From: Fuerstiella sp.
GTDB taxonomy: Bacteria; Planctomycetota; Planctomycetia; Planctomycetales; Planctomycetaceae
Direction: 5' to 3'
Assembly (NCBI GenBank): GCA_022447185.1
Contig: JAKVAY010000047.1
Span: forward strand, 30,690 to 94,689
DNA length: 64,000 nucleotides
Shown here piece by piece: positions 24,622 to 33,628 of this stretch (position 1 is the first letter of the stretch; each line of letters starts with the position of its first letter). Made by a program: the position numbers and the translations under genes. The notes below the pieces were generated by a model, which was not told the origin of the DNA, searched no databases, and saw nothing but the letters and a program-made list of their open reading frames with translations.

Positions 24622-27054
24622 ATGAATCGTTGGTTTGTACCTGCCATTTTGACGCAGCTGATCGTGACGTTCTTTGTCTCGGGCGATCTGAGCGCTGAAA
24701 TTGTCGAAATTATCGCTGATCCTGGGGTCGTGCAGCTCAACCGTCCGCGCGCTGATTTTCAATTATTGATCGACGCCCGGAACAGAAATGGAACGGTTGA
24801 GGATGTAACCGCCACTGCTGTGTACGAATCCCTGTCGCCTGAGATTGCGACAGTCGACAGGGATGGTCTGGTACGGGCGGTCTCCGACGGCAGCGGACAG
24901 ATACGTGTGACATTTGCGGGGCATACATCGGTTGTTGACGTGGTGGTCAGTGACTCCGATAGTGTGGAATCATTTGATTTCGAAAACGACATTACGCCAT
25001 GCCTCACCAGATTTGGGTGCAATATGGCTGCCTGTCACGCGAAGGCTGAAGGGCAAAACGGACTGAAGTTTTCTGTATTCGGTTACGATCCACGAGCCGA
25101 CTTTGAAGGGTTGCTTTTCAGTTCGCGCGGACGGCGCGTGTCGCTGGCAGCTCCCGCCCGCAGTCTGTTTCTGCTCAAGGCGACGCAGACGATTGCACAC
25201 ACAGGTGGCCAGCGGATCAAGCCGGGAAGTGATGCCTATCAGACTCTGCTGAAATGGGTCGAAGCTGGCGCTCCGTTTCGCGACGAGAACGCGCCGCGAA
25301 TCACCGGCATCGAGATCACGCCAGGTCAGCGCCAGATCAAAATGAATGCGTCACAGCAGTTACGAGTGACGGCTGTTTTCAGTGACGGCACTCGCAAAGA
25401 TGTGACTCGCATGGCACGGTATCGCTCGAACAACGATGGTTTGGCAACGGTCGACAGGAATGGGCGTATTACGATCGGAGTGGTACCTGGTCAGGTGGCT
25501 GTCATGGCTATGTACCTTGGGGCCGTCGACACATTTGTTACTTATATTCCACAGGCCACTCCTGTCGATCCTTATCCCGAACTCCCTGAAAACAATTTCA
25601 TTGACTCGCTGGTCCACAAAAATCTGGAGAAACTTCATCTGCTGCCGTCGGAATCTGTCAAAGACTCCGATTTCCTGAGGCGAGCCTATATCGACATTAT
25701 CGGCACACTTCCAACCGTACAGGAAGCCAGAGTCTTCCTCATGGATGAAAATCCACGGCGCAGGGAATTGCTTGTCGACGAACTTTTGGAGCGACAGGAA
25801 TATGCGATTTACTGGGCACTGAAGTGGTCGGATCTGTTGCACGTCGATCGAGCAATTCTGGGTCATCGAAGAGCTTACGCATTCTATCGGTGGATTCGGG
25901 ATGGACTTGCCAACGATCGTCCTATGGATGAGTTTGCACGGGCCATTGTGACGGCTGACGGCCCTCTGGACGAATCTCCGGAGGGTGGCTTCTATCAGGC
26001 CCTCGTCGAACCTGGCGATCGGGCCAGTGCATTTTCACAGGTTTTTCTGGGCATTCGAATCGATTGTGCGGAGTGTCACCACCATCCTTTCGATCGATGG
26101 AGCCAGCAGGACTACTACGGAATGACCGCGTACTTCGCCAGGATCAAGGCACAGCCTGCACCAACTGGTGACGTCCTGGTGATGGATACGACTGTGAAAA
26201 CGATTCACCCGCGAACCGGTGCGGAGGTTACTGCACAGCCGCTTGGAGGCTGGGTTTCTTCAACGCCGGTCGATGGCGACCCTCGTCACGGTCTTGCCAC
26301 GTGGTTGACGGCTCCGGACAATCCCTGGTTTGCACGCAATCTTGCTAATCGAACATGGGGCCACTTTTTTGGACGTGGATTAGTTGAACCTGTTGACGAC
26401 GTGCGTCAGACGAATCCATCTTCAAACAGTATGCTGCTGGGCGAACTGGCGTCGTGGCTGCAGGCGCATGATTATGACATGAAATCCCTGATACGTGTCA
26501 TCACCAGCTCCCAGGCCTATCAGCGTACTGCACAAACAAATTCGACAAATGAAACCGACGTACAGAATGCGTCTCGGGCACTGTTAAAGCCACTTGACGC
26601 TGAAGTGTTGCTGGACGCCATCAGCCAGACCACTGGAATTCCGGCTCGCTTTGATGGTGCTGCTGCAGGCACTCGTGCCATTGAACTTTGGGACAGCAAA
26701 CTACAGCACCCATTCCTGCGACTCTTTGGTCGTCCTGAACGAAAGACGGCCTGCGAGTGTGAACGGGTCAGTGAACCCAGTATCAGTCAGGTGCTGCACA
26801 TCATGAATTCACCAAAGATTTATGCCAGGTTGAATCATCAGGGAGGAACTGTTTCAAGACTGGTTCGCGAAATACCGGAAAACAGCCGCCTGGCCGAAGA
26901 GCTGTATTTGACATTTCTTAGCCGATTTCCGAGTGCATCGGAGCGGCAAGTCATTGACGAATATTTTGTGGCCCATTCCGGGTCGCGACGTGACGCTGCA
27001 GTTGACCTGGCCTGGAGTCTGATCAACTCGCTGGAATTTTCATTCAATCATTGA
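24622..27054 (+). CDS. DUF1549/DUF1553 exported protein with Ig-like (BIG2) domains
   Basis: The 810-residue planctomycete-type protein has a signal peptide (MNRWFVPAILTQLIVTFFVSGDLSAE). A first bacterial Ig-like domain lies at about 25-115 (SLSPEIATVDRDGLVRAVSDG). A cytochrome-like segment follows (CNMAACHAKAEGQNGLKFSVFGYDP, about 132-158). A second Ig-like domain is at about 235-325 (DGLATVDRNGRITIG). DUF1549 comes next (RRAYIDIIGTLPTVQEARVF, then CAECHHHPFDRWSQQDYYGM), and DUF1553 completes the protein (NRTWGHFFGRGLVEPVDDVR, AECERVSEPS-like region, QVLHIMNSP). This domain order differs from the copy at 9450-12200. It is the first gene of a plus-strand set with DUF1501 and PPC-domain genes. 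The reaction is unknown. Confidence 0.93.
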   Translation: MNRWFVPAILTQLIVTFFVSGDLSAEIVEIIADPGVVQLNRPRADFQLLIDARNRNGTVEDVTATAVYESLSPEIATVDRDGLVRAVSDGSGQIRVTFAGHTSVVDVVVSDSDSVESFDFENDITPCLTRFGCNMAACHAKAEGQNGLKFSVFGYDPRADFEGLLFSSRGRRVSLAAPARSLFLLKATQTIAHTGGQRIKPGSDAYQTLLKWVEAGAPFRDENAPRITGIEITPGQRQIKMNASQQLRVTAVFSDGTRKDVTRMARYRSNNDGLATVDRNGRITIGVVPGQVAVMAMYLGAVDTFVTYIPQATPVDPYPELPENNFIDSLVHKNLEKLHLLPSESVKDSDFLRRAYIDIIGTLPTVQEARVFLMDENPRRRELLVDELLERQEYAIYWALKWSDLLHVDRAILGHRRAYAFYRWIRDGLANDRPMDEFARAIVTADGPLDESPEGGFYQALVEPGDRASAFSQVFLGIRIDCAECHHHPFDRWSQQDYYGMTAYFARIKAQPAPTGDVLVMDTTVKTIHPRTGAEVTAQPLGGWVSSTPVDGDPRHGLATWLTAPDNPWFARNLANRTWGHFFGRGLVEPVDDVRQTNPSSNSMLLGELASWLQAHDYDMKSLIRVITSSQAYQRTAQTNSTNETDVQNASRALLKPLDAEVLLDAISQTTGIPARFDGAAAGTRAIELWDSKLQHPFLRLFGRPERKTACECERVSEPSISQVLHIMNSPKIYARLNHQGGTVSRLVREIPENSRLAEELYLTFLSRFPSASERQVIDEYFVAHSGSRRDAAVDLAWSLINSLEFSFNH

Positions 27055-27348
27055 CACAATTTGATTGCGGAAACATTCTCGGTATTTCACTGGGAAAATG
27101 TCCCCGGCAGCAGTTTTTTCCTGTAAAATTGGATTGGATGTCCAAATTGCCTCGTTTTACGGCTCCGGTCGTCTGATGAGCTGAATTTGGCAGATACATC
27201 GGTTTCTGTTTTTTCCAATACGGTCAATCGGTTGTATGATATTGTTTTGGCTGGATTGACTCCGCCGAGCCGAATGAGGATGAGTTTCGGCCACAGGAAA
27301 AGACGAATATAATCAGTGATACTTCGGTCCCACTTAGGGAGACGGATC

Positions 27349-28713
27349 TTGTCAGGCACCAGACATCAAGAATCAAGGTTTTGTGACGGCATTGTCCGGC
27401 GCGACCTGCTTTCGGTCGGCAGCGCTGCCCTGTTCGGTGCCGGATGGAACCTGTCCGGACTGATGCAGGCCCAGACGCGTGCCAGTGAGCACCGTGCTGC
27501 GGGAATTGACAGCGACAAAGATGATGTTTCTCTGATTGTTGTTTTTCTGCGTGGTGGGCCCAGCCATATTGACATGTTCGATATGAAGCCAAACGCGCCG
27601 ATGGAAATTCGCGGCGAGTTTTCACCGGTTTCAACAAATGTACCTGGGATTCAGGTTACAGAACACATGCCTCTGACGGCGCAGCAGCAGGATAAGTTTT
27701 CGCTCATTCGATCGTTCACACATCCCAACTCAAGTCATGGTCTGGCCGATCATTACATGTTGACCGGCTATCATCCGACTCCGGCGTTTAATCCGAAACT
27801 GCTTCCAAACAATGAGCGACCATCTCATGGTTCGATCATTTCAAATCGCAAGGGGCCGCGTGGTTCGGTGCCTCCGTATGTGTGCCTTCCGAAAATGCAC
27901 AATGCCGCCGGGTCGGCTTATCTGGGTCCCAATTCTGCACCATTTGTGATTCAGGCTGATCCGAACGCTCCGAACTTCTCCGTTCCCGATTTAATGCCGC
28001 CGCTGCAAATTTCACCTTCACGACTCGACGACCGAGCAGGACTGAGGGAGCAGCTTGCACGGTTCGAGCATTCTGCGGAGGAAGCTCATAATCGCAAAGC
28101 GCAGTCTGTCAGTGTCTACCGTGAGAAAGCCGTCGCGTTGATGGCCTCGGCAGAGGCCAGGCGAGCGTTCAACATTGACGCAGAATCTGACCGTATGCGT
28201 GACGATTACGGACGTACGACGCTCGGTCAAAGTTGTTTGATGGCTCGACGTCTTGTTGAAGCCGGCGTGCGTTGTGTGACAATCCAGCACGTCGACTGGG
28301 ATACGCACCAGGAGAATTTTCGTATCCTTAAAAACGACCTGTTGCCGGCGCTTGATTCCGCAATGGCCATGTTGTTCAAAGATCTTGCCGATCGTGGAAT
28401 GCTGGAAAAAACCATGGTGGTGGTAACCGGAGAATTTGGTCGCACGCCAAAAACCGACGGAAAAGGAGGCCGAGGTCACTGGGGACCTGGATTCACGGTG
28501 GCAATCGGCGGTGGTGGTGTCCAGGGAGGCCGTGTCATTGGCCGGACCGATGCCCACGGATCGAAACCTGTCGAAGATCCGCATGGTCCCGAAGACCTTG
28601 CCGCGACAATTCACCATTCGATGGGAATCGACCCGAACGATGAATTCCTTTCAGCGGAAGGTAGGCCGTTTAAGATTGTCAACGATGGTAAAGTGATCAG
28701 CAAGTTGCTGTAG
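27349..28713 (+). CDS. DUF1501 family secreted protein (second copy)
   Basis: Sulfatase-fold family protein, the partner of the preceding DUF1549/1553 gene. I chose the TTG at 27349 because AGGGAGA lies at the right distance before it and the protein then begins SGTRHQESRFCDGIVRRDLLSVG, the usual twin-arginine leader with the CDGxxRRD motif; an upstream GTG at 27316 is the alternative. Family motifs: VFLRGGPSHIDMFDMKPNAP, PLTAQQQDKFSLIRSFTH, RCVTIQHVDWDTHQENF, MVVVTGEFGRTP and GRGHWGPGFTVAIGGGGV. There are 454 residues from the chosen start. The mature protein is probably periplasmic and the substrate unknown. Confidence 0.92.
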   Translation: MSGTRHQESRFCDGIVRRDLLSVGSAALFGAGWNLSGLMQAQTRASEHRAAGIDSDKDDVSLIVVFLRGGPSHIDMFDMKPNAPMEIRGEFSPVSTNVPGIQVTEHMPLTAQQQDKFSLIRSFTHPNSSHGLADHYMLTGYHPTPAFNPKLLPNNERPSHGSIISNRKGPRGSVPPYVCLPKMHNAAGSAYLGPNSAPFVIQADPNAPNFSVPDLMPPLQISPSRLDDRAGLREQLARFEHSAEEAHNRKAQSVSVYREKAVALMASAEARRAFNIDAESDRMRDDYGRTTLGQSCLMARRLVEAGVRCVTIQHVDWDTHQENFRILKNDLLPALDSAMAMLFKDLADRGMLEKTMVVVTGEFGRTPKTDGKGGRGHWGPGFTVAIGGGGVQGGRVIGRTDAHGSKPVEDPHGPEDLAATIHHSMGIDPNDEFLSAEGRPFKIVNDGKVISKLL

Positions 28714-28783
28714 CGATTTCCCGTTGCCGGGCAGGCGTTGAGCTCTGCGAACTGCTGAGTCCAACACACCTGCAGTTCAAATC

Positions 28784-31222
28784 ATGTCCGACCGCCTGAA
28801 TAATTTCTTTGTCGTTGCCCTGCTTCTGACCTGCGGAGGCATCGCTCATGCGCAGACGTCGAATCCAGCTGCCTCCTACATATTCCCTGCCGGTGCTCAG
28901 CGCGGTCAAACTGTGGAATTCATGGTAGGAGGTTTGTTTCTGCTGAACGATCCCTGGTTTGAGATTTCCGGGACATCTGTTCAGGTCCCGGAGCGTTTGC
29001 GTACCGGACAAACGGTTTGGTTTGATGGTCAGTTGCTGACGGGACAAAGGGCTTTGGGGCCTGATGAATATCCGAAGGATCATCAAGGAGTTGCCACGAT
29101 TGCTGGTGACGCACCCATCGGAGCTCAGCACTGGCGAGTCTGGACGTCTCAGGGGGCGTCTGCATCGAGAGTCTTCATCATCGGCGACTTGCCTGAAGTG
29201 GTCGAACGGGAAATTGATGGTGATCCGGTTTCGGTGAGCATTGATGTACCGGTGACGGCCAACGGTCGAATTTTCCCCCGGTCCGATCTCGATATTTGGA
29301 CATTCGAGGCTCGGCGTGGAGAAATTTATACGATTGAGATGAATTCAAAGTCGCTAGGTTCACCGCTCGACGGTCGAATTGCGGTTTACGCGGCCGGGAA
29401 ACTTATCGCAGACGACATTGGGTCACAGAGTACGGATCCAGTCATTCAGTTCCAGGCGGAATCCGACGGCCCACACGAAATCCATGTGCATGATGTGGGC
29501 TACGCGGGAACCCAGGCCTGTGTCTACCGACTGACAGTGCGGCCGGGGTTGCGGACTTCCTGGGTGTATCCGCTGGGAGGACGCCGAGGCACCAGTACGG
29601 AATTTGAGGTTGGTTTGCTGCCAGGTGCTGACGGTAGTGAAGTCCATAGAATATCGGTCGCGCTGGAGCCAGGTGCCGCTCAAGACGGATACCTCCGACA
29701 ACCGTTTACGATTGATGGACGAAGCACCGAGCCGGTACGACTGGAAATCAACGACGTTCCGGAGCGACTGGAAGAAGAGCCGAATAACACTGTATCGGAG
29801 ACTGCTCCGATGGTCGGACCTGTGGTGCTCAATGGACGCGTCGACCATCCGGGTGACGTCGACTTATGGCCCGTTGCTGCGATGGCTGACGGGTATCTCG
29901 AATTGAGGCTGTCCGCAGGCCGATATGGCTCACATTTGCAGCCGGATCTGGAAGTTCTGGACAGGGACGGAAACGTTCTGGCACCCAATGACACGCAGCC
30001 TGTCAAAGAGGACACGGTTTCATCGGATCGGTTACTTGTGTTCAAGCCGGAGCAGGATGGTGTTTTTTGGCTCCGTGTGCGGGACCGTTTTTCGACCCGC
30101 GGTGGTCCGGCGTTTGGCTATCGTCTTCAGGTTGGCTCACCGACCCCCGGATTTCATTTGAGTTTCGACAAAGATGCGGTCACTGCTGTTCGTGGCAATG
30201 AGGTGTCATTGCCGGTTCATATTGAGCGTTACGGTGGCCTGACAGGTCCTGTGGCCATAGAAGTGTCGGGCCTGCCCCAGGACACGGAAGCAGGAGACTT
30301 GTTGATTCCGGCGGGTAAGGACGAAATTGCCATCCGGCTGAAGCCGTCAGAGACGGCGCCGATTGGGGGGCATCGACTACAGGTGCGCGGCACGCATACA
30401 TCTGGTGACCGCACAATTACTCGACTGGCGATCAGAGCACCATCCAATACGGACACGCCTGTCGATTCTGTGTTATTCAGCGTCGCTGTCGCCACGCCGT
30501 TCAAATTCAAAAATCGTGGACCGTATTTTGCGTTTGCAAATGCCGGAACTGTGTATTGGCATCCCTTCACTGTCGAACGAAACGGTTACGACGGGCCGGT
30601 TACCGTCCGACTTGCTGATCGACAACGACGACATCTTCAGGGGATCCGAAATGCTCGCGAGTTTGTTGTTGCAGCCGGAATCAGCGAATTTGAATTCCCA
30701 TTCTTTCTGCCGCCCAATATGTCACGGGACAGTTTGAGGCGTTGCCTGGTGATGGGCATTGGTCAGATAGAAGACGAAAAGGGGAATCGTCACCAGGTTG
30801 TATTTACGGATGGGGAAGAGTCTCAGGCTCCAATCCATGTACAGGCACCGCGACTCAACATTGTTTCCAAACTCACTTCTGTCTATGTCCAGCCCGATTC
30901 GACCAATGAAATTGAATTCGAAATTCAGCGGGGTGCAAACCTGGATCTGCCGGTCACGGTTGAGTTGATTGTGCCGACCCATATCGACGGACTCCACGTA
31001 AATCCCGTTATCGTACCGCGGGATCAGCACACCGGCTGGATCCTTCTTGAGGTTGGTCAGGATGCCGGGCCTGTCAATATGCCATTGACATTGCGAGCGA
31101 CAATTCTGGAAAACGGAGACCCGGTTATCGGTGAAAGTACTGTGACGATTGTTACTGCGTCGCCGAACGGGGAACTGCTTACATCGCAGCTGAGAGCGTC
31201 GTCGGCAAGCGGCACAGAGTGA
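28784..31222 (+). CDS. Exported protein with PPC (pre-peptidase C-terminal) domains
   Basis: The 812-residue exported protein has a signal peptide (NNFFVVALLLTCGGIAHAQ). An N-terminal domain begins SYIFPAGAQRGQTVEFMVGG. Next come two PPC-type beta-sandwich domains, the first around 150-245 (FPRSDLDIWTFEARRGEIYTIE) and the second around 330-450 (RVDHPGDVDLWPVAAMADGYLE). Ig-like segments complete the C-terminal third. No protease domain is present despite the domain name. It is the usual third member of planctomycete DUF1549-DUF1501-PPC clusters and starts 70 bases after the DUF1501 stop. It probably has a structural or carbohydrate-binding role outside the inner membrane, by inference from domain type. 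Confidence 0.87.
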   Translation: MSDRLNNFFVVALLLTCGGIAHAQTSNPAASYIFPAGAQRGQTVEFMVGGLFLLNDPWFEISGTSVQVPERLRTGQTVWFDGQLLTGQRALGPDEYPKDHQGVATIAGDAPIGAQHWRVWTSQGASASRVFIIGDLPEVVEREIDGDPVSVSIDVPVTANGRIFPRSDLDIWTFEARRGEIYTIEMNSKSLGSPLDGRIAVYAAGKLIADDIGSQSTDPVIQFQAESDGPHEIHVHDVGYAGTQACVYRLTVRPGLRTSWVYPLGGRRGTSTEFEVGLLPGADGSEVHRISVALEPGAAQDGYLRQPFTIDGRSTEPVRLEINDVPERLEEEPNNTVSETAPMVGPVVLNGRVDHPGDVDLWPVAAMADGYLELRLSAGRYGSHLQPDLEVLDRDGNVLAPNDTQPVKEDTVSSDRLLVFKPEQDGVFWLRVRDRFSTRGGPAFGYRLQVGSPTPGFHLSFDKDAVTAVRGNEVSLPVHIERYGGLTGPVAIEVSGLPQDTEAGDLLIPAGKDEIAIRLKPSETAPIGGHRLQVRGTHTSGDRTITRLAIRAPSNTDTPVDSVLFSVAVATPFKFKNRGPYFAFANAGTVYWHPFTVERNGYDGPVTVRLADRQRRHLQGIRNAREFVVAAGISEFEFPFFLPPNMSRDSLRRCLVMGIGQIEDEKGNRHQVVFTDGEESQAPIHVQAPRLNIVSKLTSVYVQPDSTNEIEFEIQRGANLDLPVTVELIVPTHIDGLHVNPVIVPRDQHTGWILLEVGQDAGPVNMPLTLRATILENGDPVIGESTVTIVTASPNGELLTSQLRASSASGTE

Positions 31223-31261
31223 ATCCGGAAAGTGACGGACGCTGTTGCTGACGTACAATCG

Positions 31262-31285
31262 TGAATTGAGGAATACCTCGATTCA
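31262..31285. terminator. Hairpin between convergent genes, likely bidirectional terminator
   Basis: A 10-bp stem (TGAATTGAGG with CCTCGATTCA, one G-T pair) and a 4-base loop sit between the ends of the PPC gene (plus) and the M3 peptidase gene (minus). The downstream sequence CATCATTT is only weakly T-rich. Confidence 0.55.
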
Positions 31286-31432
31286 TCATTTCTCACTGCG
31301 ACAACCCGCACTCTTGTCCCGTCAGGCGGTCGTTTCCGATGTCCAGTTCGCACTCTGTTCGTTCGAATGGCAATGATCGTGCCAGCGCGTTCCGAAAACC
31401 GGGTAGATGATTGATCGAAGTGTAAACCGGGG

Positions 31433-33628
31433 TCACTTGAGGCCTCGTCGGACCAGCAACGCATCAACGGTGGGTTCCTGACCTCGGAATGCCTTATATG
31501 ACACCATGGGGTCTCGGCTGCTGCCGCGGGAGAGGACTTCTTTTCTCAGATTGTCGCCATTGGAACGCGTCGCACCGCCTCTGGACTGCATAAATGCGAA
31601 TGCATCGGCCGCCAGGACTTCACTCCACAAATAGGCATAGTAGCTGGCCGCATAACCGCCTCCCCAGATGTGAGCAAAGTATGGCGTTCGATAGCGAGGC
31701 GGCACTGCCGGAATGTCGACACCATACTTACGCAGAGTGGCTGACTCAAAAGCCTCAACGTCATCCGGAATTTCATCCTCCGTCAAGGTGTGCCACTCGA
31801 GATCCAGAATCGCTGCAGCCAGATATTCCAGGGTTTCAAACCCCTGATTGAACCGACTGGCCTGCACCACGTTGTCCAGTAACTCCCTCGGGATCGGTTC
31901 GTCTGTCTCGTTGTGCCGAGCGTAGTTGCTCAGAATTTCGGGTTGAATGCACCAGTCTTCTTCAAATGTCGAAGGAAACTCCACAAAGTCGCGTGGTGTT
32001 GCTGTTCCCGCAACAGACGGATAGGTCACGTCAGAAAACAGTCCGTGTACCCCATGTCCCATTTCATGAAACAGTGTTGTGACATTGTCGAGACTGATCA
32101 ATGCGGGAGCTCCATCCGCCGGCCGCGGATTGTTGAGTACGTTGACGATGACAGGTTTTACGTCCAGCAGATGAGACTGACTCACCCATGAACTTGCCCA
32201 CGCACCGCCACGTTTAGAGTCACGTTTGAAGAAATCAATGTAGAATAACCCGAGCTGGCTTCCATCCGTATCCAGTACATCAAACACGCGCACTTCCGCG
32301 TGATAGACCGGCAGGTCTCTCCGTTCACGGAATTTGATGCCAAACAGGCGGTTCATGGTGAAGAACACGCCGTTTTGCAGCACGCTGTCAAGTTCGAAAT
32401 ATGGCTTGACGGCTGCCTCGTCAACGTCAAAGCGAGTTTGACGAATGCGTTCCGCGTAGTACTCCCAGTCCCATGGTTGCAGATCGTGGTCGGCACCAAG
32501 CCGTGCGATCATGTTCTTCAGATCCCTGGCTTCTTCCCGAACACGTGCAACAACGCCTGGGACCAGGTCTGTCAGCATCCGGCGTGCGGCGTGCGGTGAC
32601 TTCGCCATCTGGTTCTGCAGTTTGTACGCCGCATAGTTTTCGAATCCGAGCAGTTTGGCTCGTTCCGCGCGGAGCTGAGCGATCTCAAGAACCAGTGGGC
32701 GATTATCAATGCCGTTGTTTTCGCCCGTTGCGCGGTTGGCGGAAGCCTCCCAGACGCGTTGTCGTAGTTTTCGATTATTCAGAGATGCCAGAATCGGAAC
32801 ACGTGTGGTGTTGGTGATTTCCAGCAGATATTTACCCTCAAAGCCACGCTCGCTCGCACCTTCAGCGGCAGCCGCGATATCGGCAGCAGACATGCCATCC
32901 AGTTCGGAAATATCATCCACGACAACCGAACGTTCTTTTGTAATGGCCAGCAAATTATCTTCAAATTTCGTTTGCAATCTCGATAGCTGCTCATTCAGTG
33001 ATCGAATCCGATTCTGATGTCTGACGGAGAGTCTCGCGCCGGCGCGGACGAAGTCTACGTAGTGCTGCCGCACAACCTCCTGCTGTTCGTTGGTGAGTCC
33101 GAGTGAATCTCGTGATTCATGCAGGGTTTCCACGCGTTGAAACAGTCGATGATTCAGCAGAATGTTGTCGGAATGGGCGGCAAGCAGCGGCGCTATTTCA
33201 GTCTGAATGTTCTGCAGATGCCTGTTGGTGTGAGCGGAGGTCATGTTCGAAAACACTCGGCGAACCCGTTTCAGTAACGCTCCTGACGTTTCGAGAGGCA
33301 CAATCGTATTGGCAAATGTAGCGGTACCCGTCTGCGCTGCGATGGATGCAATCTCTTCCCGTTGCTGCTGCATGCCGGTGTTGAAAGCGGGTTGGTAATG
33401 CTCAATCCGGATGATGTCAAAGGGGGGCGCGTGAAATGGTAACGGACTTGGTACCGAGAATGGATTGTCACTGGGTAGTCCAGCAGTGTTTACGGTGGGG
33501 TTGTTCACGATGAGGTCACCATTGGGACGAAACAAGACGGATCTTTGAGCAATCGAACATGCCGGATTCAAGATCGAACCAGCTGTCACAGCGATGTAGA
33601 AGATCATCCGGATACAAGTTGGCATCAC
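31433..33628 (-). CDS. M3 family oligopeptidase (Dcp/PrlC-like), exported
   Basis: Zinc oligopeptidase of 731 residues with an N-terminal leader (RMIFYIAVTAGSILNPACSIA), so probably periplasmic. The catalytic motif HEMGHGVHG is present, followed by the downstream Glu in FVEFPSTFEEDW. The substrate-binding C-terminal region YRTPYFAHIWGGGYAASYYAYLWSEVLAADAF is typical of peptidyl-dipeptidase Dcp. The start codon (GTG at 33628, or ATG at 33625) overlaps the stop of fadJ as GTGA, which implies translational coupling. The link between fatty-acid oxidation and an exported peptidase is unexplained; it may simply be a shared transcript. Confidence 0.92.
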   Translation of the reverse strand: MMPTCIRMIFYIAVTAGSILNPACSIAQRSVLFRPNGDLIVNNPTVNTAGLPSDNPFSVPSPLPFHAPPFDIIRIEHYQPAFNTGMQQQREEIASIAAQTGTATFANTIVPLETSGALLKRVRRVFSNMTSAHTNRHLQNIQTEIAPLLAAHSDNILLNHRLFQRVETLHESRDSLGLTNEQQEVVRQHYVDFVRAGARLSVRHQNRIRSLNEQLSRLQTKFEDNLLAITKERSVVVDDISELDGMSAADIAAAAEGASERGFEGKYLLEITNTTRVPILASLNNRKLRQRVWEASANRATGENNGIDNRPLVLEIAQLRAERAKLLGFENYAAYKLQNQMAKSPHAARRMLTDLVPGVVARVREEARDLKNMIARLGADHDLQPWDWEYYAERIRQTRFDVDEAAVKPYFELDSVLQNGVFFTMNRLFGIKFRERRDLPVYHAEVRVFDVLDTDGSQLGLFYIDFFKRDSKRGGAWASSWVSQSHLLDVKPVIVNVLNNPRPADGAPALISLDNVTTLFHEMGHGVHGLFSDVTYPSVAGTATPRDFVEFPSTFEEDWCIQPEILSNYARHNETDEPIPRELLDNVVQASRFNQGFETLEYLAAAILDLEWHTLTEDEIPDDVEAFESATLRKYGVDIPAVPPRYRTPYFAHIWGGGYAASYYAYLWSEVLAADAFAFMQSRGGATRSNGDNLRKEVLSRGSSRDPMVSYKAFRGQEPTVDALLVRRGLK

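Noticed and set aside
27090..27118. CTGGG...CCCCGG stem followed by TTTTTT as terminator of the DUF1549/1553 gene
   Set aside because: The stem is only about five pairs and is separated from the T run by six bases, so it is too weak to claim.
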